Positions 18,832 to 28,813 of a stretch of 64,000 bases of DNA are shown here, in pieces. The stretch lies in contig CALLQI010000015.1 of NCBI GenBank assembly GCA_938014885.1, positions 1 through 64,000 on the forward strand. The letters run 5' to 3'. The position numbers and the translations under genes were made by a program. The stretch comes from an uncultured bacterium (GTDB lineage: Bacteria; Planctomycetota; UBA8742; UBA2392). The notes below the pieces were generated by a model. The model saw only the letters and a program-made list of their open reading frames with translations, made no database searches and was not told where the DNA came from. Positions within the stretch are counted from its first letter, which is position 1. The number at the start of each line of letters is the position of its first letter.

Positions 18832-20949
18832 CTACTGCCCCTTCAGCTCGCCCAGCTTCACATCGACTTCGTACGTCTCGCCGTCGCGCCAGAACTTGAA
18901 CTTGACGATGTCGCCGGCCTTCTTTTGCGTGTTCAGCCAGATGCGCAAGTCCGTGGTCATGGTGCCAGCCTTGGTGATGTTTCCGTCTTTGTCTTTCACT
19001 TCGGCCTCACCGGCGACGATCCCGTCGTACTCAAGCAGCACGTCTTCTTTCTTAACGCCCTTGTGGTAGGCGTCGAACCAGGGGCTGACGTTGCTCACGT
19101 GGAGGCCTTTGCTGATGCGGGTATCCAGCAGCTTGTCGCTGGTCCAGAAGCCTGAGAACACGCTGTTTACACCGATCTTGAGCGTGCCGATGTGCTTGGG
19201 TGGGCCTTCCGGGAAGTTGATCGCATAGATCTTCACTTCGTGCGGCTCGCCGTCTTTGGTCCAGTCCGGCGGCGCGATGGAAAAGCCGTGCTCCGCGTTG
19301 GGGGCAAAGCCTGTGCCGATCAGCCAGTCTTCGCGGCGGTCGGCCTTGGTCTTTTGCCACAGTTTGCCGTCGATGTAGATTTCGATGTCGCAGGGCTCGG
19401 TACCCAAGTCCGGGTCGGCAGCCCAGCCGCGCAGCAGGTCGTTGGGGCCGGCCCACAAGCCGCCCATGGGCTCGGTGTTTTCCTCTAGCCGGTACTGACG
19501 CGGGCTGTTGTCGAGTTCAACTTTCACGCCGCTGGGGTAGTTGAGCGCGAACACACGTACGGTGTGAGTCTTGCCATCGAGCAGCGCGGTAGGTGTCGTG
19601 GTCACAAAGCCGTGGTAGGGGTCGGGTGTGACCTTGCTGTTGCGCAGCGTGTCGCGCTTGCTGTTGGCGGGGACCTGCGCGAACAGCTCGCCATCGATGT
19701 AGATTTCCACGTCAATTGAGCCCGTGCCCGCGTCCGGGTCATAGGCCCAGCCCGCCAGCACCACGCGGTTACAGATGTCGAAGTTGCCAAAAGGTGCTGC
19801 GTTGGACAGGCCGGTAAGGCTGTTCACCACGCGCGGGCTGCCGTCAAGTTCGTGCTCGTTGCCCGTTTCATTGTCGATGGCGAACAGTTGCACGGTGTGG
19901 TCGAGGCCGTCGTCGAGGCTGGTGGGCCAGTCGATGCGGAATGCGCAGTTATCGACGGGGGCAATCTTGCGTGCCAGCAGCTCTTCGTTCTTCACGTCGG
20001 CCTTGATCTCGGCCACCTTTTCGCCGTCGATGCGCACGATCACCGTCACGGCTTTCTTGTTGCTGTCGGGGTCCCAGGCGTAGCCGCTGATCCCCTTGTC
20101 CGGCGTGGCCTCTTCCAGCTTGCCGCGCGGGATGCTGCCCACGTTCACGTTGCGCGGGCTGCCCGCCAGTTCGGTGCGGCCGTGCTGGTCGGCGCGGAAC
20201 ACGAAGGCGCGCACGACGTGCTTTTCGGCGTCTTGCAGCTCGTCGGGGTCGGTCTTCTCGAAGTACCAGATCACGCCCAGTGTCTTGTGTTCGACGCGCT
20301 GGTCCGCGGCCAGCGTGTACACTTCGCGGTCGTCGATGGCGATGGCGACGCGCATGCGCGACTCGGGCTCAGCCTTGTCCTGCACCCAGCCCTTGATGCG
20401 CTGCGAGTTTGCCGTGTCCAGGCGCCCGGCGAGATTGGGGTTGATCTGCTGGCCTTCCACCGTCTCAATCGCGATCGGGGCCTCCGGCTCCGTCGTGGCT
20501 GGTGTCGCGGCAGGCGTGCTGGCAGGCGTACCGGCGGGCTGTGCTGCGGTATCACCGGCTGCGCCGCCGCCCTTGCCCGTTTCAGACCCCGTGCCCGTCT
20601 GCCCGCCCGCGGTGCCCGTGGGGTCGCTGCCCGCGGCGCGCGCGGCCGGGTCGTCCGCACTGCTGCCCTGCAGCGGCGAGCTGCCGTCGGCGGCTGAACC
20701 GCCTTCGGGCTGCACGGAGCCATTGATCGCGGCGGGGTCGTCCAGCAGCGTGGCCTTCAGCGTGCTGCCCTGCCCAGAGTTGCCGGCGGTATCCGGCCCG
20801 AATAGCGCGGGCATCCAATGCGAACGGGTTGCCGTAAGGGCCACAATGGCGGCCACGGCCAGCAGCAACAGCGGACCCGCAAGGCGTCGGTTCAAGCTTG
20901 TGCTCCCGGAATACAACCATGCTAGGGGCCGGCGTGCGGCTGGCAACAT
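18832..20949 (-). CDS. membrane-anchored repeat protein with C-terminal PDZ domain
   Basis: A 705-residue protein. An N-terminal signal-anchor (about 22-42) is followed by a low-complexity Gly/Ala/Thr/Pro linker (about 50-165). Four tandem beta-rich repeats of about 105 residues come next, each with a GW(A)xDPD start and an xVEIYIDGE core (GYAWDPDSNKKAVTVIV, GWAYDPDAGTGSIDVEIYI, GWAADPDLGTEPCDIEIYI). The last ~100 residues look like a PDZ domain (FWTSDKLLDTRISKGLHVSN, WFDAYHKGVKKEDVLLEYDG). It lies 26 bases behind the membrane kinase gene, so the two probably act together outside the cell membrane. Confidence 0.8.
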   Translation of the reverse strand: MLPAARRPLAWLYSGSTSLNRRLAGPLLLLAVAAIVALTATRSHWMPALFGPDTAGNSGQGSTLKATLLDDPAAINGSVQPEGGSAADGSSPLQGSSADDPAARAAGSDPTGTAGGQTGTGSETGKGGGAAGDTAAQPAGTPASTPAATPATTEPEAPIAIETVEGQQINPNLAGRLDTANSQRIKGWVQDKAEPESRMRVAIAIDDREVYTLAADQRVEHKTLGVIWYFEKTDPDELQDAEKHVVRAFVFRADQHGRTELAGSPRNVNVGSIPRGKLEEATPDKGISGYAWDPDSNKKAVTVIVRIDGEKVAEIKADVKNEELLARKIAPVDNCAFRIDWPTSLDDGLDHTVQLFAIDNETGNEHELDGSPRVVNSLTGLSNAAPFGNFDICNRVVLAGWAYDPDAGTGSIDVEIYIDGELFAQVPANSKRDTLRNSKVTPDPYHGFVTTTPTALLDGKTHTVRVFALNYPSGVKVELDNSPRQYRLEENTEPMGGLWAGPNDLLRGWAADPDLGTEPCDIEIYIDGKLWQKTKADRREDWLIGTGFAPNAEHGFSIAPPDWTKDGEPHEVKIYAINFPEGPPKHIGTLKIGVNSVFSGFWTSDKLLDTRISKGLHVSNVSPWFDAYHKGVKKEDVLLEYDGIVAGEAEVKDKDGNITKAGTMTTDLRIWLNTQKKAGDIVKFKFWRDGETYEVDVKLGELKGQ

Positions 20950-20975
20950 GGAATGACGGCTGTTGGAGACAGTTG

Positions 20976-23531
20976 CTACCCGCCGATCGCGAGCTGGTAC
21001 AGCATGCCCTGCTCAGAGCCCAGCAGGCAGCGGCCGGCGACGCTGGCGGCCTCGATGACGGTGATCGCACCGTGTTTGGGCAGCGGCACCAGGCCGGTGC
21101 GCTGCATATCGGCGGGGTTCAACAGGGCAATGCCATCGGCGAGCACGACGACCAGGTGGGCCCCGCGCGCCGTGGTGCCGACGACCGGCTGCGCCAGCTC
21201 AAGCGGCTGGCCAGAAGCGCCGGTCTTGCCGAGTCGGTACAGCTTGCCGCCGATCACCCCGAACACGCCGCCGCTGCTGAGCGCCATGGACTGAATTGGC
21301 GCGTCCAACGGTACCTTCCAGCGCGGCACCAGCGCGCCGCCTTGCAGCGCATAACTTGCCAGCGTTTTGCCGGCGCCGACCCAGTATTCGCCTTCGTGCG
21401 CGATGATCGCGACCACGGAGCCGCCGTCTTCGCTGACTACGACAGGCTCGCTGCCGTTGTTCAGGCGCAGGCGCCCCTTGCTGTCGCCGACCAGCATGGT
21501 GCTGAGCGTCGGGTGCAGCAGCGCGGTTATGGCCACGCCGGAAAGCTTCACCAGCCCGTAGCGCGTGATGCGCAGCGATTCAGCGTCCATTTCGACCACT
21601 TCGCCGCTGGATGTGCCCGCAACCACGTACCTGCCGTCGGGTACCATGGCCAGCGCGGTCACCGTGCCCTGCTTGACGCTTTCATTGGCCTGAGGTTTGG
21701 GATTGCCGCCGATCCACATGCGAACCGTGCCATCTTCGCCACCGCTGTAATACACGTTTTCGCTGAAGCCGCGAATCAGCGCCGTCACGGGCCGGTTGGG
21801 CTCATGCCCCTGCCAGTTGGCCAGCGTCGGGACGATCACGCCGCCCTGAGTCTGGTTTGGCTCAGGCGTCTTGTCGCGAAGGAAGAAGTACCAGCCGCCC
21901 GCGGCTGCCCCGATGATCACGGCCACAATCACCAGCGGGCCCAACGGCGAAGCCTTCTTGCGCGTGTGTACACGGGTGCCCGGCATGGTCATCGGCTTGG
22001 AGTAGTCGGCGACCGGGTTCGCCGCCGACGAGCCGATCTCAAGCATTCCGGAACTCGCGGCGTTCAGGCGGCTGCTGGCACTGCCGTCCATGATCGAGTC
22101 GCGTTCAAAGGTCGGGAATGATTTGGCTGCGTATGTCTCCCAGCCCGGGGCCTCCATGTCGTTGCTTGCAGGCGCTGAGGCTGGCGGCTTCTGGCGCCGC
22201 GAAGTAGAGGGTCGCGGGTCGCGGTGCGGCGACATATCCGGGCTGCTCTTGCGTGGCTCGTCTCGCACCGGCGGCAGCGCGCCGGAGCTTCGCCGGGGCG
22301 AACCATCGTCGCGGATCGCGGGCAACTGGCCTGAACTGCGGCGGGGTGTTTCCAGGTCGCGTGGCAGTGCTTTCAATTCGGCGGAGCTGCGGCGCGCCTT
22401 GGCCTTGGCCTCACGCACCATGTCGCCCGACAGCTCGGCCATCTCGGCCGGCAGCGCTCGCGGCGCGGGCGCATCGGGCAGCACGGCGCCGGCGTTTCCG
22501 CGGGCCTTTTCAGCGGCCTGGCGCAGCTTGTCGAGGTGCGGGCTTTGGATGCGCCCTTTGTCGGCTGCTGCTGCTGCGGCTTCTTCTTTGGCCTTGTTGA
22601 TGGCCTCGGCGTCGATCTTCAGACCTGCCGTGGCAAACAACGTCGCACCCTCGGACAGCAGCTTGTTGGTGTGCTTGTTGCTGCGCGCGATGTCGGCCAG
22701 ACGTTTGCCGATTTCTTCCAGGCTGGCGGGGCGGCGCTTGGGATCTTTCTGCGTCAGCTCGTGGATCATGCGCGTGAGCTGGCGGCTGGGTTCGTCCTTC
22801 ACCAACTCTTCGGGCACCACAATGCGATTCGTGACGTGCTGCAACGCCACGGCCATCGGCGTCGCGCCCTGAAACGGCGGGCGACCTACAAACAGGTGAT
22901 ACAGCGTACCACCCAGGCTGTAGATGTCAGCCAGCGGGCCCACGGACTCGCCTTGCGCTTGCTCCGGCGCCATATAGTCGGGCGTGCCCATGACCGCGCC
23001 CGTCATCGTCAGGCCGGATTCGCTGGCCAGCGCACGCGCCAGGCCGAAGTCCGCCACCTTCACGCCGCCGCCGTTGGGCAGCATCAGGTTGGCGGGCTTG
23101 ATATCGCGGTGGATGACGTTGTTGGCGTGCGCGTGCTCAAGGGCGCGGGCGGCACCGGCACCGATGTCGGCCACGACGCCGGCCTTCTGCGGCCCGTGAC
23201 GGCGCACCAGCTCAAGCGCGTCGGTGCCGTCGATGAACTCCATCACCAGATAGTTGTAGCCCGACTCTTCGCCCACGTCGTAGACGCGCACGGTGTTGGC
23301 GTGGTTCAGTCGCGCGGCCAGCTTGGCCTCTCGCAAGAAGCGCTCAACCAGGTTCGAGTTGTTGGCCAGGTGCGGCGGCAGAATCTTGACTGCTACTTCA
23401 ATATCGAGGCCGCTGTGCAGGCCCTTGTACACGGTGCCCATGGCGCCACGGCCGCAAATGCGCAGCAGTTTGCACTTGCCGATGGTGTAGCCGACCAGCG
23501 ACTTCTGATCAGGGACCGGCGGGCGACTCAT
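20976..23531 (-). CDS. membrane Ser/Thr protein kinase with outer beta-propeller
   Basis: An 851-residue Hanks-type kinase. The catalytic domain (about 13-280) has the glycine loop GRGAMGTVYKG, the lysine in VAVKIL, HRDIKPANLM, and DFG in VADFGLARAL, so it should be active. A long Ser/Pro/Arg-rich linker (about 300-500) precedes a transmembrane helix near 512-533 (GPLVIVAVIIGAAAGGWYFF). The C-terminal ~310 residues have WD/PQQ-like blades (GEDGTVRMW, AGTSSGEVVEM, GSEQGMLYQL). The ATG at 23531 has GGAG 6-7 nt upstream. The PDZ-repeat protein follows in the same operon. The outer propeller is a plausible signal sensor. Confidence 0.92.
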   Translation of the reverse strand: MSRPPVPDQKSLVGYTIGKCKLLRICGRGAMGTVYKGLHSGLDIEVAVKILPPHLANNSNLVERFLREAKLAARLNHANTVRVYDVGEESGYNYLVMEFIDGTDALELVRRHGPQKAGVVADIGAGAARALEHAHANNVIHRDIKPANLMLPNGGGVKVADFGLARALASESGLTMTGAVMGTPDYMAPEQAQGESVGPLADIYSLGGTLYHLFVGRPPFQGATPMAVALQHVTNRIVVPEELVKDEPSRQLTRMIHELTQKDPKRRPASLEEIGKRLADIARSNKHTNKLLSEGATLFATAGLKIDAEAINKAKEEAAAAAADKGRIQSPHLDKLRQAAEKARGNAGAVLPDAPAPRALPAEMAELSGDMVREAKAKARRSSAELKALPRDLETPRRSSGQLPAIRDDGSPRRSSGALPPVRDEPRKSSPDMSPHRDPRPSTSRRQKPPASAPASNDMEAPGWETYAAKSFPTFERDSIMDGSASSRLNAASSGMLEIGSSAANPVADYSKPMTMPGTRVHTRKKASPLGPLVIVAVIIGAAAGGWYFFLRDKTPEPNQTQGGVIVPTLANWQGHEPNRPVTALIRGFSENVYYSGGEDGTVRMWIGGNPKPQANESVKQGTVTALAMVPDGRYVVAGTSSGEVVEMDAESLRITRYGLVKLSGVAITALLHPTLSTMLVGDSKGRLRLNNGSEPVVVSEDGGSVVAIIAHEGEYWVGAGKTLASYALQGGALVPRWKVPLDAPIQSMALSSGGVFGVIGGKLYRLGKTGASGQPLELAQPVVGTTARGAHLVVVLADGIALLNPADMQRTGLVPLPKHGAITVIEAASVAGRCLLGSEQGMLYQLAIGG

Positions 23532-23604
23532 CAAGGCTCCGAATGCACTGAATGCATTGCAATCGGGCCATTTTGCGCTATCCGCGGCCGTTCGTCGAGG
23601 GGCC

Positions 23605-26544
23605 TTACTGTCGCACTGTGCCCAGCAGCAACGGGCCCGCCCGGAAGAACTGCGCGAAGGTGCTGTGACGAATACCATCATCGCCCAGCGTGCCCGCGTC
23701 GATGTTTCCGGTCTGGACATCCAGCAGGTTCTCGGCCGCTGTGCGCCACGTGACGTTGCTGCTTGCGCGATAGGCACCGACATAGCCGGCACCGATCATC
23801 AGGTTCGCGCCGCCGAAGTCGGTGGTGCCGCCGGGCATTTCGGCGAACGCGCCGAACTGCGGCACAGCCAGATTGCCCAGGTACACGTTGGCGTTGGTGC
23901 CCAGCAGCCAGTTCATGCAATTGAGGATGTTGGTGTCGATGGCCGTGTCTTCGCGAATCCAGCGCGTGTACTCAAGCGCCTCCACCATGTGGCCGACCTG
24001 CCACGCGCGGAAACTGCCGGTGTTGTCGCCAAAGCCGCGCCCGTTGGGGTCGTTCGGTTTCACGGCACTCTGCCGCGTGTTCACCACCTGCAGCACATAG
24101 GCGCACATCGTGGCGGCGGCCGTGTCGTTGATGCCGTTGGCGTGCTGGTATGCGGCCGCGATGTGCAGCGCGTTGCTGATCCAGGTGCTGGGCGCGGTGA
24201 GTGTGCTGTCCACTCCGCCGTTGCCTGCGTCAAAGAAGCGCTTCCAGGTCCCGCGCAGATACGTGAAGCATTCGCGCAGGATGTCGAGGCTGAGGGTATC
24301 GCCGGTCAGCAGGTAGTGCTCAGCCAGGAAGGCGCCGTTGAACACGTCCAGGTGATTGGCGCCGCCGTTGTAATGCCCCAGGTCGTGCTGCTTGTTGTTG
24401 GGGGCGTAGCGTGTCTTGCCCTGCTGGCTGGCCTTGCCGCCGCTGACGGCCGGGTTGCCGCTTTCGGTGTAGTCAAAGCGCAGGCCGATATTGGCGTGCA
24501 CTACGTCAACGTCGCGGAAGTGCCGCGCGCTGTCTTCCGCAAACCGGAACAAGTTCAGGTTGCCGCTGGCCGCAAACCATTGCAGCGCCGCCTTGGTGAT
24601 TCCCCACTGGTTGTTTTCAAACCCCAGGTCGGGCGCCGCGGTCTTGCCATCGCCGAAATTCCAGAAGCCATACTCATGGCCCAATGCTGCGCCATTGCCA
24701 TCGTTGCGGTCCACCAGGATGTCGCCGAAGTGCGTGATCAACTCGCTCATGTACGCCATGGCAAATGGCGCTGCTGAGGCCGTGATGCCGGTGGTGTCGG
24801 TCAACGTTTCGTTCGTTGTGCCGATTTCGCCGAACACGCAGCTGGCCTGGTAATGCCGCGGCGCGCAGATGCCCACCGGCGGGTCGTTGATGATGTTGAA
24901 TCGCGCTTCAGCCACGGAAGTGGTCAGCGCAGCACTGCGATCAAAGCTGAGCAGCATGTCATGCGTCTTCATCGCACCCGCAAAGAACTGCGCCTGCCAG
25001 GTGCCCGACGGCCAGATGCCCACGCGGCACAAGCCCGAGGCCTCCGCGCGCAGCGATTTCGGGTACTGCTGCCAGAAGTCGCGCATGGCCACAATCGTGC
25101 GCAGGTTGCCCACGGCCACCATCATCCAGCCCGGCGCGTGGCCGCCGCTGCCGGTGGACTTGCCGGTGACGTTGTAGCTGACCAGCGCGTCGCCCTGCGT
25201 AGGCCAGTTGTTCGTGAGGGTATCGCTGCTGCCGTCGGCGCTGCCTGCGGGCTGAGGATTCTGCGTGTCGGTGGCGTCGTGCGAGCCCGTGTAGTTCTGC
25301 AACAGGTTCAGGAACTCGCCACCAGTGAGACCAGAGGCGACGTGCGTCGTGGAGGTGCCGGAAATCGCGGCCGACGGATTCAAGCCAGCGAAGTCCATCG
25401 GCAGGTCAAGGTGGATGCTGTCCATGACCTGGTAGCTGTTCATCTGCGCCATGGCAGCTGCTGCGGAACCTGTGGCGACGTTGTGGCCGTCCATGTTCTT
25501 GAGGCTGTACTGCACTTTCACGTGCGACTGGCCGTTCCACGCGGTCAGGCGGCAGATGTAGCTGAGCTTGCGATTGCTGAGGTTGTCGCGGTGTTCGCCT
25601 TCCACCACGATGGTCGCGCGGATCGGGCCCGCCTGCTCAACGGCGACGCGCGTGGGTGCGCTGTTGCCTGACAGGTATTCGGTGACGCCGTCGGTGATCA
25701 CGACGCCTTTCATCGCGGCGGTGTTCAGGCATTCGTCATCGACCTGGGTGTCGTTGTCGCGGTCGATCATCACGCTGTTCAGCAGTTTGAAGCTGGTCTT
25801 GTTGACGCTGAAGCGCAGGGTGCCGGTGTTCACGACCACGTCGCTTGCGCCGTTGACGACCGTCAGCGAAGTGCCGGTCGCGTTGCCGGTGCCGCCGATG
25901 TTGAGGCGATACTTGCCCACCCCGCCGACGCCCGACAGGTCGCCGATGAAGTCGCACAGCACCCAGCGAATCGAGCCGCCGGGCCAGCGTGAGGTAACTT
26001 GGAACTGCGCCGGTACGTCAGCGCCGGCTTGGGTCTGGATGCGTAAGGTGTTTTCGTCCAGCAGCAGGCCGCTGGGCAGCGGGATGCCGACTGTGACCGG
26101 CGCCTGAATAGCCTGCCAGCCATCGCGGGTCTTCACGTCGAACAGCACAGGAAAGGCACCCCACACCTGCCCCGCCGTCAGCGACACGTTGGCGTCAGCG
26201 AACTTGCTGGGGTCAGCCGTGCTGGTGGCGCGGATCACGAAGGTGTTGGGCGTTGGCATCGTCGGCGGCGCGGTGTACAGGCCTGCGGAATCAATGCTGC
26301 CGTAATTGCCGATGCCCGAAACCACGCTCCAGCTCACGCTGCCGGGGTTGCTGCCGCCGCCCTGGATTGTGCCCGTGAACTGGCGCTGCGTGCCAATCTG
26401 CACCTGCACGGCCTGCGGGCTGATGTTGACCACGATCGGGGCCGCAGTGCTGCCGCCGCCCGGGGGCGCGCCGCCAGCGCCACATGCGCTCAAAAGCGCC
26501 ACCGCTGCCAGCACCGTGTACGTGAGAATCGCGCGCTTACCCAT
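23605..26544 (-). CDS. large lipoprotein, exo-polysaccharide lyase-like
   Basis: A 979-residue exported lipoprotein with lipobox L-L-S-A-C about 21 residues from the start. Next comes a BIG2-type Ig domain (about 38-125; IQGGGSNPGSVSWSV, GLYTAPPTMPTPNTFVIRAT). The following part (about 130-230; VTVGIPLPSGLLLDENTLRI, TSRWPGGSIRWVLCDF) resembles the N-terminal domain of exo-rhamnogalacturonan lyase (PcRGLX/YetA) proteins. The C-terminal half is mostly helical, like an alpha/alpha toroid. The sugar-lyase reading is a family-level guess. GAGGG lies 5-6 nt before the chosen ATG. It is a single gene with no SusC/D or transport partners nearby. Confidence 0.75.
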   Translation of the reverse strand: MGKRAILTYTVLAAVALLSACGAGGAPPGGGSTAAPIVVNISPQAVQVQIGTQRQFTGTIQGGGSNPGSVSWSVVSGIGNYGSIDSAGLYTAPPTMPTPNTFVIRATSTADPSKFADANVSLTAGQVWGAFPVLFDVKTRDGWQAIQAPVTVGIPLPSGLLLDENTLRIQTQAGADVPAQFQVTSRWPGGSIRWVLCDFIGDLSGVGGVGKYRLNIGGTGNATGTSLTVVNGASDVVVNTGTLRFSVNKTSFKLLNSVMIDRDNDTQVDDECLNTAAMKGVVITDGVTEYLSGNSAPTRVAVEQAGPIRATIVVEGEHRDNLSNRKLSYICRLTAWNGQSHVKVQYSLKNMDGHNVATGSAAAAMAQMNSYQVMDSIHLDLPMDFAGLNPSAAISGTSTTHVASGLTGGEFLNLLQNYTGSHDATDTQNPQPAGSADGSSDTLTNNWPTQGDALVSYNVTGKSTGSGGHAPGWMMVAVGNLRTIVAMRDFWQQYPKSLRAEASGLCRVGIWPSGTWQAQFFAGAMKTHDMLLSFDRSAALTTSVAEARFNIINDPPVGICAPRHYQASCVFGEIGTTNETLTDTTGITASAAPFAMAYMSELITHFGDILVDRNDGNGAALGHEYGFWNFGDGKTAAPDLGFENNQWGITKAALQWFAASGNLNLFRFAEDSARHFRDVDVVHANIGLRFDYTESGNPAVSGGKASQQGKTRYAPNNKQHDLGHYNGGANHLDVFNGAFLAEHYLLTGDTLSLDILRECFTYLRGTWKRFFDAGNGGVDSTLTAPSTWISNALHIAAAYQHANGINDTAAATMCAYVLQVVNTRQSAVKPNDPNGRGFGDNTGSFRAWQVGHMVEALEYTRWIREDTAIDTNILNCMNWLLGTNANVYLGNLAVPQFGAFAEMPGGTTDFGGANLMIGAGYVGAYRASSNVTWRTAAENLLDVQTGNIDAGTLGDDGIRHSTFAQFFRAGPLLLGTVRQ

Positions 26545-26690
26545 GGGTACCCTCATTAAATGCTGCCGACGCGGTAAGACCGCGCCGGTTGTCCCAAGCT
26601 GTCGAAGCTGCTACGCCCGCGCATTCTCGCAATCGGCGGCCTCGCAATCCAGTGCCTGCAACAAGGTCGGCTGCAAGGTACATTCGCGGA

Positions 26691-27911
26691 ATGTCCGTGC
26701 CCCATGACCTGCGCGCGCTTTTGCGAAACCCGAATGCCACAGCGGCGGTAGTCGCGCGCGGCCTGGAATCACCGATGGGCGAAACCGTGCTGGTACGCGA
26801 TGGCGGGGCATTGCGCGTGTTTCACCGCGACTCGTTCGTGAACCCCTGGGCTGAACTGGCAATCGACGCAAGCCACCCGCCGACGATGGAATGGCAGGAC
26901 TTCAGCGGCGAGCTGCACATCGCCGCCGCCGATGGCAACGACTTCACCCTGCAAGTCGGCAGCTTCGAGCGCGAGGCCGTCGCCGCCGTGCTTGCCCAGT
27001 CCGGCGACGCGCCGGCCGAGCCCCCGGCCACGCAAGCCGAATCGGCGTATGAGCCAGAACCGCCCCCGGTTCAGGAAGTCGCGGACGTGCTGGCCCGCGA
27101 GCGCCCCCCGAGCGCTGAGCCCTCGGCCGCCCGGCCTGCGGATTCTGTGCGCCGCGCTGCCCACGACGGCGGCCAGCCGAGCTTTCGGCCCCGCGAGTTC
27201 CATCAGATGCAGCGCGCCGACGGCACCACCGTGCCCGTTCACTTCCACGGCGTGAACCCGATTGGTTTCACATGCCCCTTCGTGCTGCTGTGGGGTGCGG
27301 CCTGCTTTGTGGGTTTGTGGCACCTTGAGGGCATGGCCCGCGTCGCGCTGATTGACCTGTTTGAGTGGTGGTGGCTGCTGCGCGATTTCGTGCACGTGAT
27401 TGCCAAGGGCCTGGCCATCGTCGGCGGCCTGTACCTCTGGATCAAGGGCATCATCGTCTTCGACAAGGCGCTCGACCGCATGGGCTATAGCCCGCTGGCC
27501 GAGTTCAAGCCCGACGGCCTTGAGATTCGTGGGCCGCGCAACCAGTGGAGACAGTTTTTTCCATATGGAAGTACACAGACGGTCTGGCAGACGCGGAGAG
27601 TCGTCAGTGGCGGCAAAAACAAGTCCGTCAGCCACCAGTGCCTCGTCCTATTAAAATCGCGCGACGCGGACGTTGCCCTGTTTGGCGATGTGATGGCGGC
27701 CGACTTCCGCGAAAAACTCCCGGGGCCAACCTGGCACGAACCCGAGAAGTTTGAACCTCACCCGCGCCAGTGCGCCTTTCCGGCCGCATCGCTGGTTACC
27801 ATGCTGCAACGTTGGGCGTACCTGACAGGCGTGATTGACAAAGACCTGAGCCTTGAGGCCGGCGGGCAAAAGGGCGATGCAAGGGGCAGGGCAAGAAAGT
27901 CAGGCCGATGA
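26691..27911 (+). CDS. two-helix membrane protein of unknown function
   Basis: A 406-residue protein I do not recognise. An N-terminal ~95-residue beta-rich domain (ETVLVRDGGALRVFHRDSF) is followed by a Pro/Glu/Ala-rich linker (105-165) and two hydrophobic helices near 193-215 and 232-258. A C-terminal PH-like beta domain (AEFKPDGLEIRGPRNQWRQF) and a basic tail end it. Its stop overlaps the MNIO start by 4 bases (ATGA), so it is translationally coupled to the MNIO pair. It could anchor that enzyme at the membrane or handle its substrate; this is inference. Confidence 0.75.
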   Translation: MSVPHDLRALLRNPNATAAVVARGLESPMGETVLVRDGGALRVFHRDSFVNPWAELAIDASHPPTMEWQDFSGELHIAAADGNDFTLQVGSFEREAVAAVLAQSGDAPAEPPATQAESAYEPEPPPVQEVADVLARERPPSAEPSAARPADSVRRAAHDGGQPSFRPREFHQMQRADGTTVPVHFHGVNPIGFTCPFVLLWGAACFVGLWHLEGMARVALIDLFEWWWLLRDFVHVIAKGLAIVGGLYLWIKGIIVFDKALDRMGYSPLAEFKPDGLEIRGPRNQWRQFFPYGSTQTVWQTRRVVSGGKNKSVSHQCLVLLKSRDADVALFGDVMAADFREKLPGPTWHEPEKFEPHPRQCAFPAASLVTMLQRWAYLTGVIDKDLSLEAGGQKGDARGRARKSGR

Positions 27912-28813
27912 GCGGTAATTCTCCGTTTGAGCGTGTATGCGCCGCCCCGGTGCTTGGTTTCGGGCTCGGGATCGACATTTTCGACCGGCGGCCGGACTTC
28001 CGCAAACTGGTGCGCAAGCATCGCGCCGCCTTTGACTTTCTTGAGGTTTACTCGCGCGGCGATTGGGAACACACCGACGGCCCGTTTGCCGAGCTGCCCG
28101 ATTCTGTGCCCCGCACCTATCACCACGAAGGCCTGGACCCCGTGGGTCCCGACCTGTGCCCCGAAGGGCCGATTGCGGGTTGCATCAAGAATCAGCGGCT
28201 GCTGGCCCCGCCTTGGACCGTCGAAGAATTGGCGGTGCGGCACATCGACGGGCGTTACACCGACTTCTTCTTCCCCGCGATTCTGAGCCGCGAATCGCTG
28301 CAGGCCACGGTGCGCAACCTCAACGCGCTGCACGCGCGCATCCCCGGGCCACTTCTGCCCGAAAACGCGCCCTATGAATTCGTGGCCGGCGACATGCACC
28401 TGTGCGAGTGGCTGACCGAAGTTGCCCACGGTGCAGAGTGCGGGCTGGTGCTGGACTTGGGGCACCTGTGGTCGTACCAGTTGTGCGTGGGCAAGGGCGA
28501 CACGCCGGACCACGGCATCGCAAAGCTTGACCTGTCAAGAGTGATCGAAGTGCACTTGGCCGGCGCGCGCGTGGAAGCGTACCCCGGCGGCCAGGTCTAC
28601 CGCGACCTGCACGGCGCAGGGCCGATCCCTGAGCCCAGCCTGTATCTGCTGCGCGAGTTGATGCCGCGCCTGCCCAACTTGAAGGCCATCACCGTCGAAG
28701 TCGAAGACGCCACCGAAACCGCCGCCGTGGCCCAGTTGCAGCAGGTGCGCGATGTGGCCGCCGTCGTATGCCCCGGCTGGGGCGTCAGCGGGGGGCAGCA
28801 TGCCGCTTCGTGA
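27908..28813 (+). CDS. MNIO (DUF692) family multinuclear iron oxidase
   Basis: A 301-residue TIM-barrel protein of the DUF692/MNIO family. These enzymes use two or three irons and oxygen to modify cysteine, Asp or Asn residues in ribosomally made peptides (MbnB, BufB, TglH). Family signs are GFGLGIDIF, FLEVYSRGDW, YHHEGLDPVG, ENAPYEFV, GLVLDLGHLW, EVHLAGARVE and ITVEVEDATE, with metal-type His/Glu/Asp in the expected strands. The start overlaps the upstream stop and the end overlaps the downstream start by 14 bases. No peptide substrate gene is visible next to it. Confidence 0.85.
   Translation: MSGNSPFERVCAAPVLGFGLGIDIFDRRPDFRKLVRKHRAAFDFLEVYSRGDWEHTDGPFAELPDSVPRTYHHEGLDPVGPDLCPEGPIAGCIKNQRLLAPPWTVEELAVRHIDGRYTDFFFPAILSRESLQATVRNLNALHARIPGPLLPENAPYEFVAGDMHLCEWLTEVAHGAECGLVLDLGHLWSYQLCVGKGDTPDHGIAKLDLSRVIEVHLAGARVEAYPGGQVYRDLHGAGPIPEPSLYLLRELMPRLPNLKAITVEVEDATETAAVAQLQQVRDVAAVVCPGWGVSGGQHAAS

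Noticed and set aside
23532..23792. 87-codon N-terminal extension of the kinase
   Set aside because: It overlaps the 3' part of the lipoprotein gene, adds a non-homologous tail and lacks a ribosome site; ATG 23531 has GGAG.
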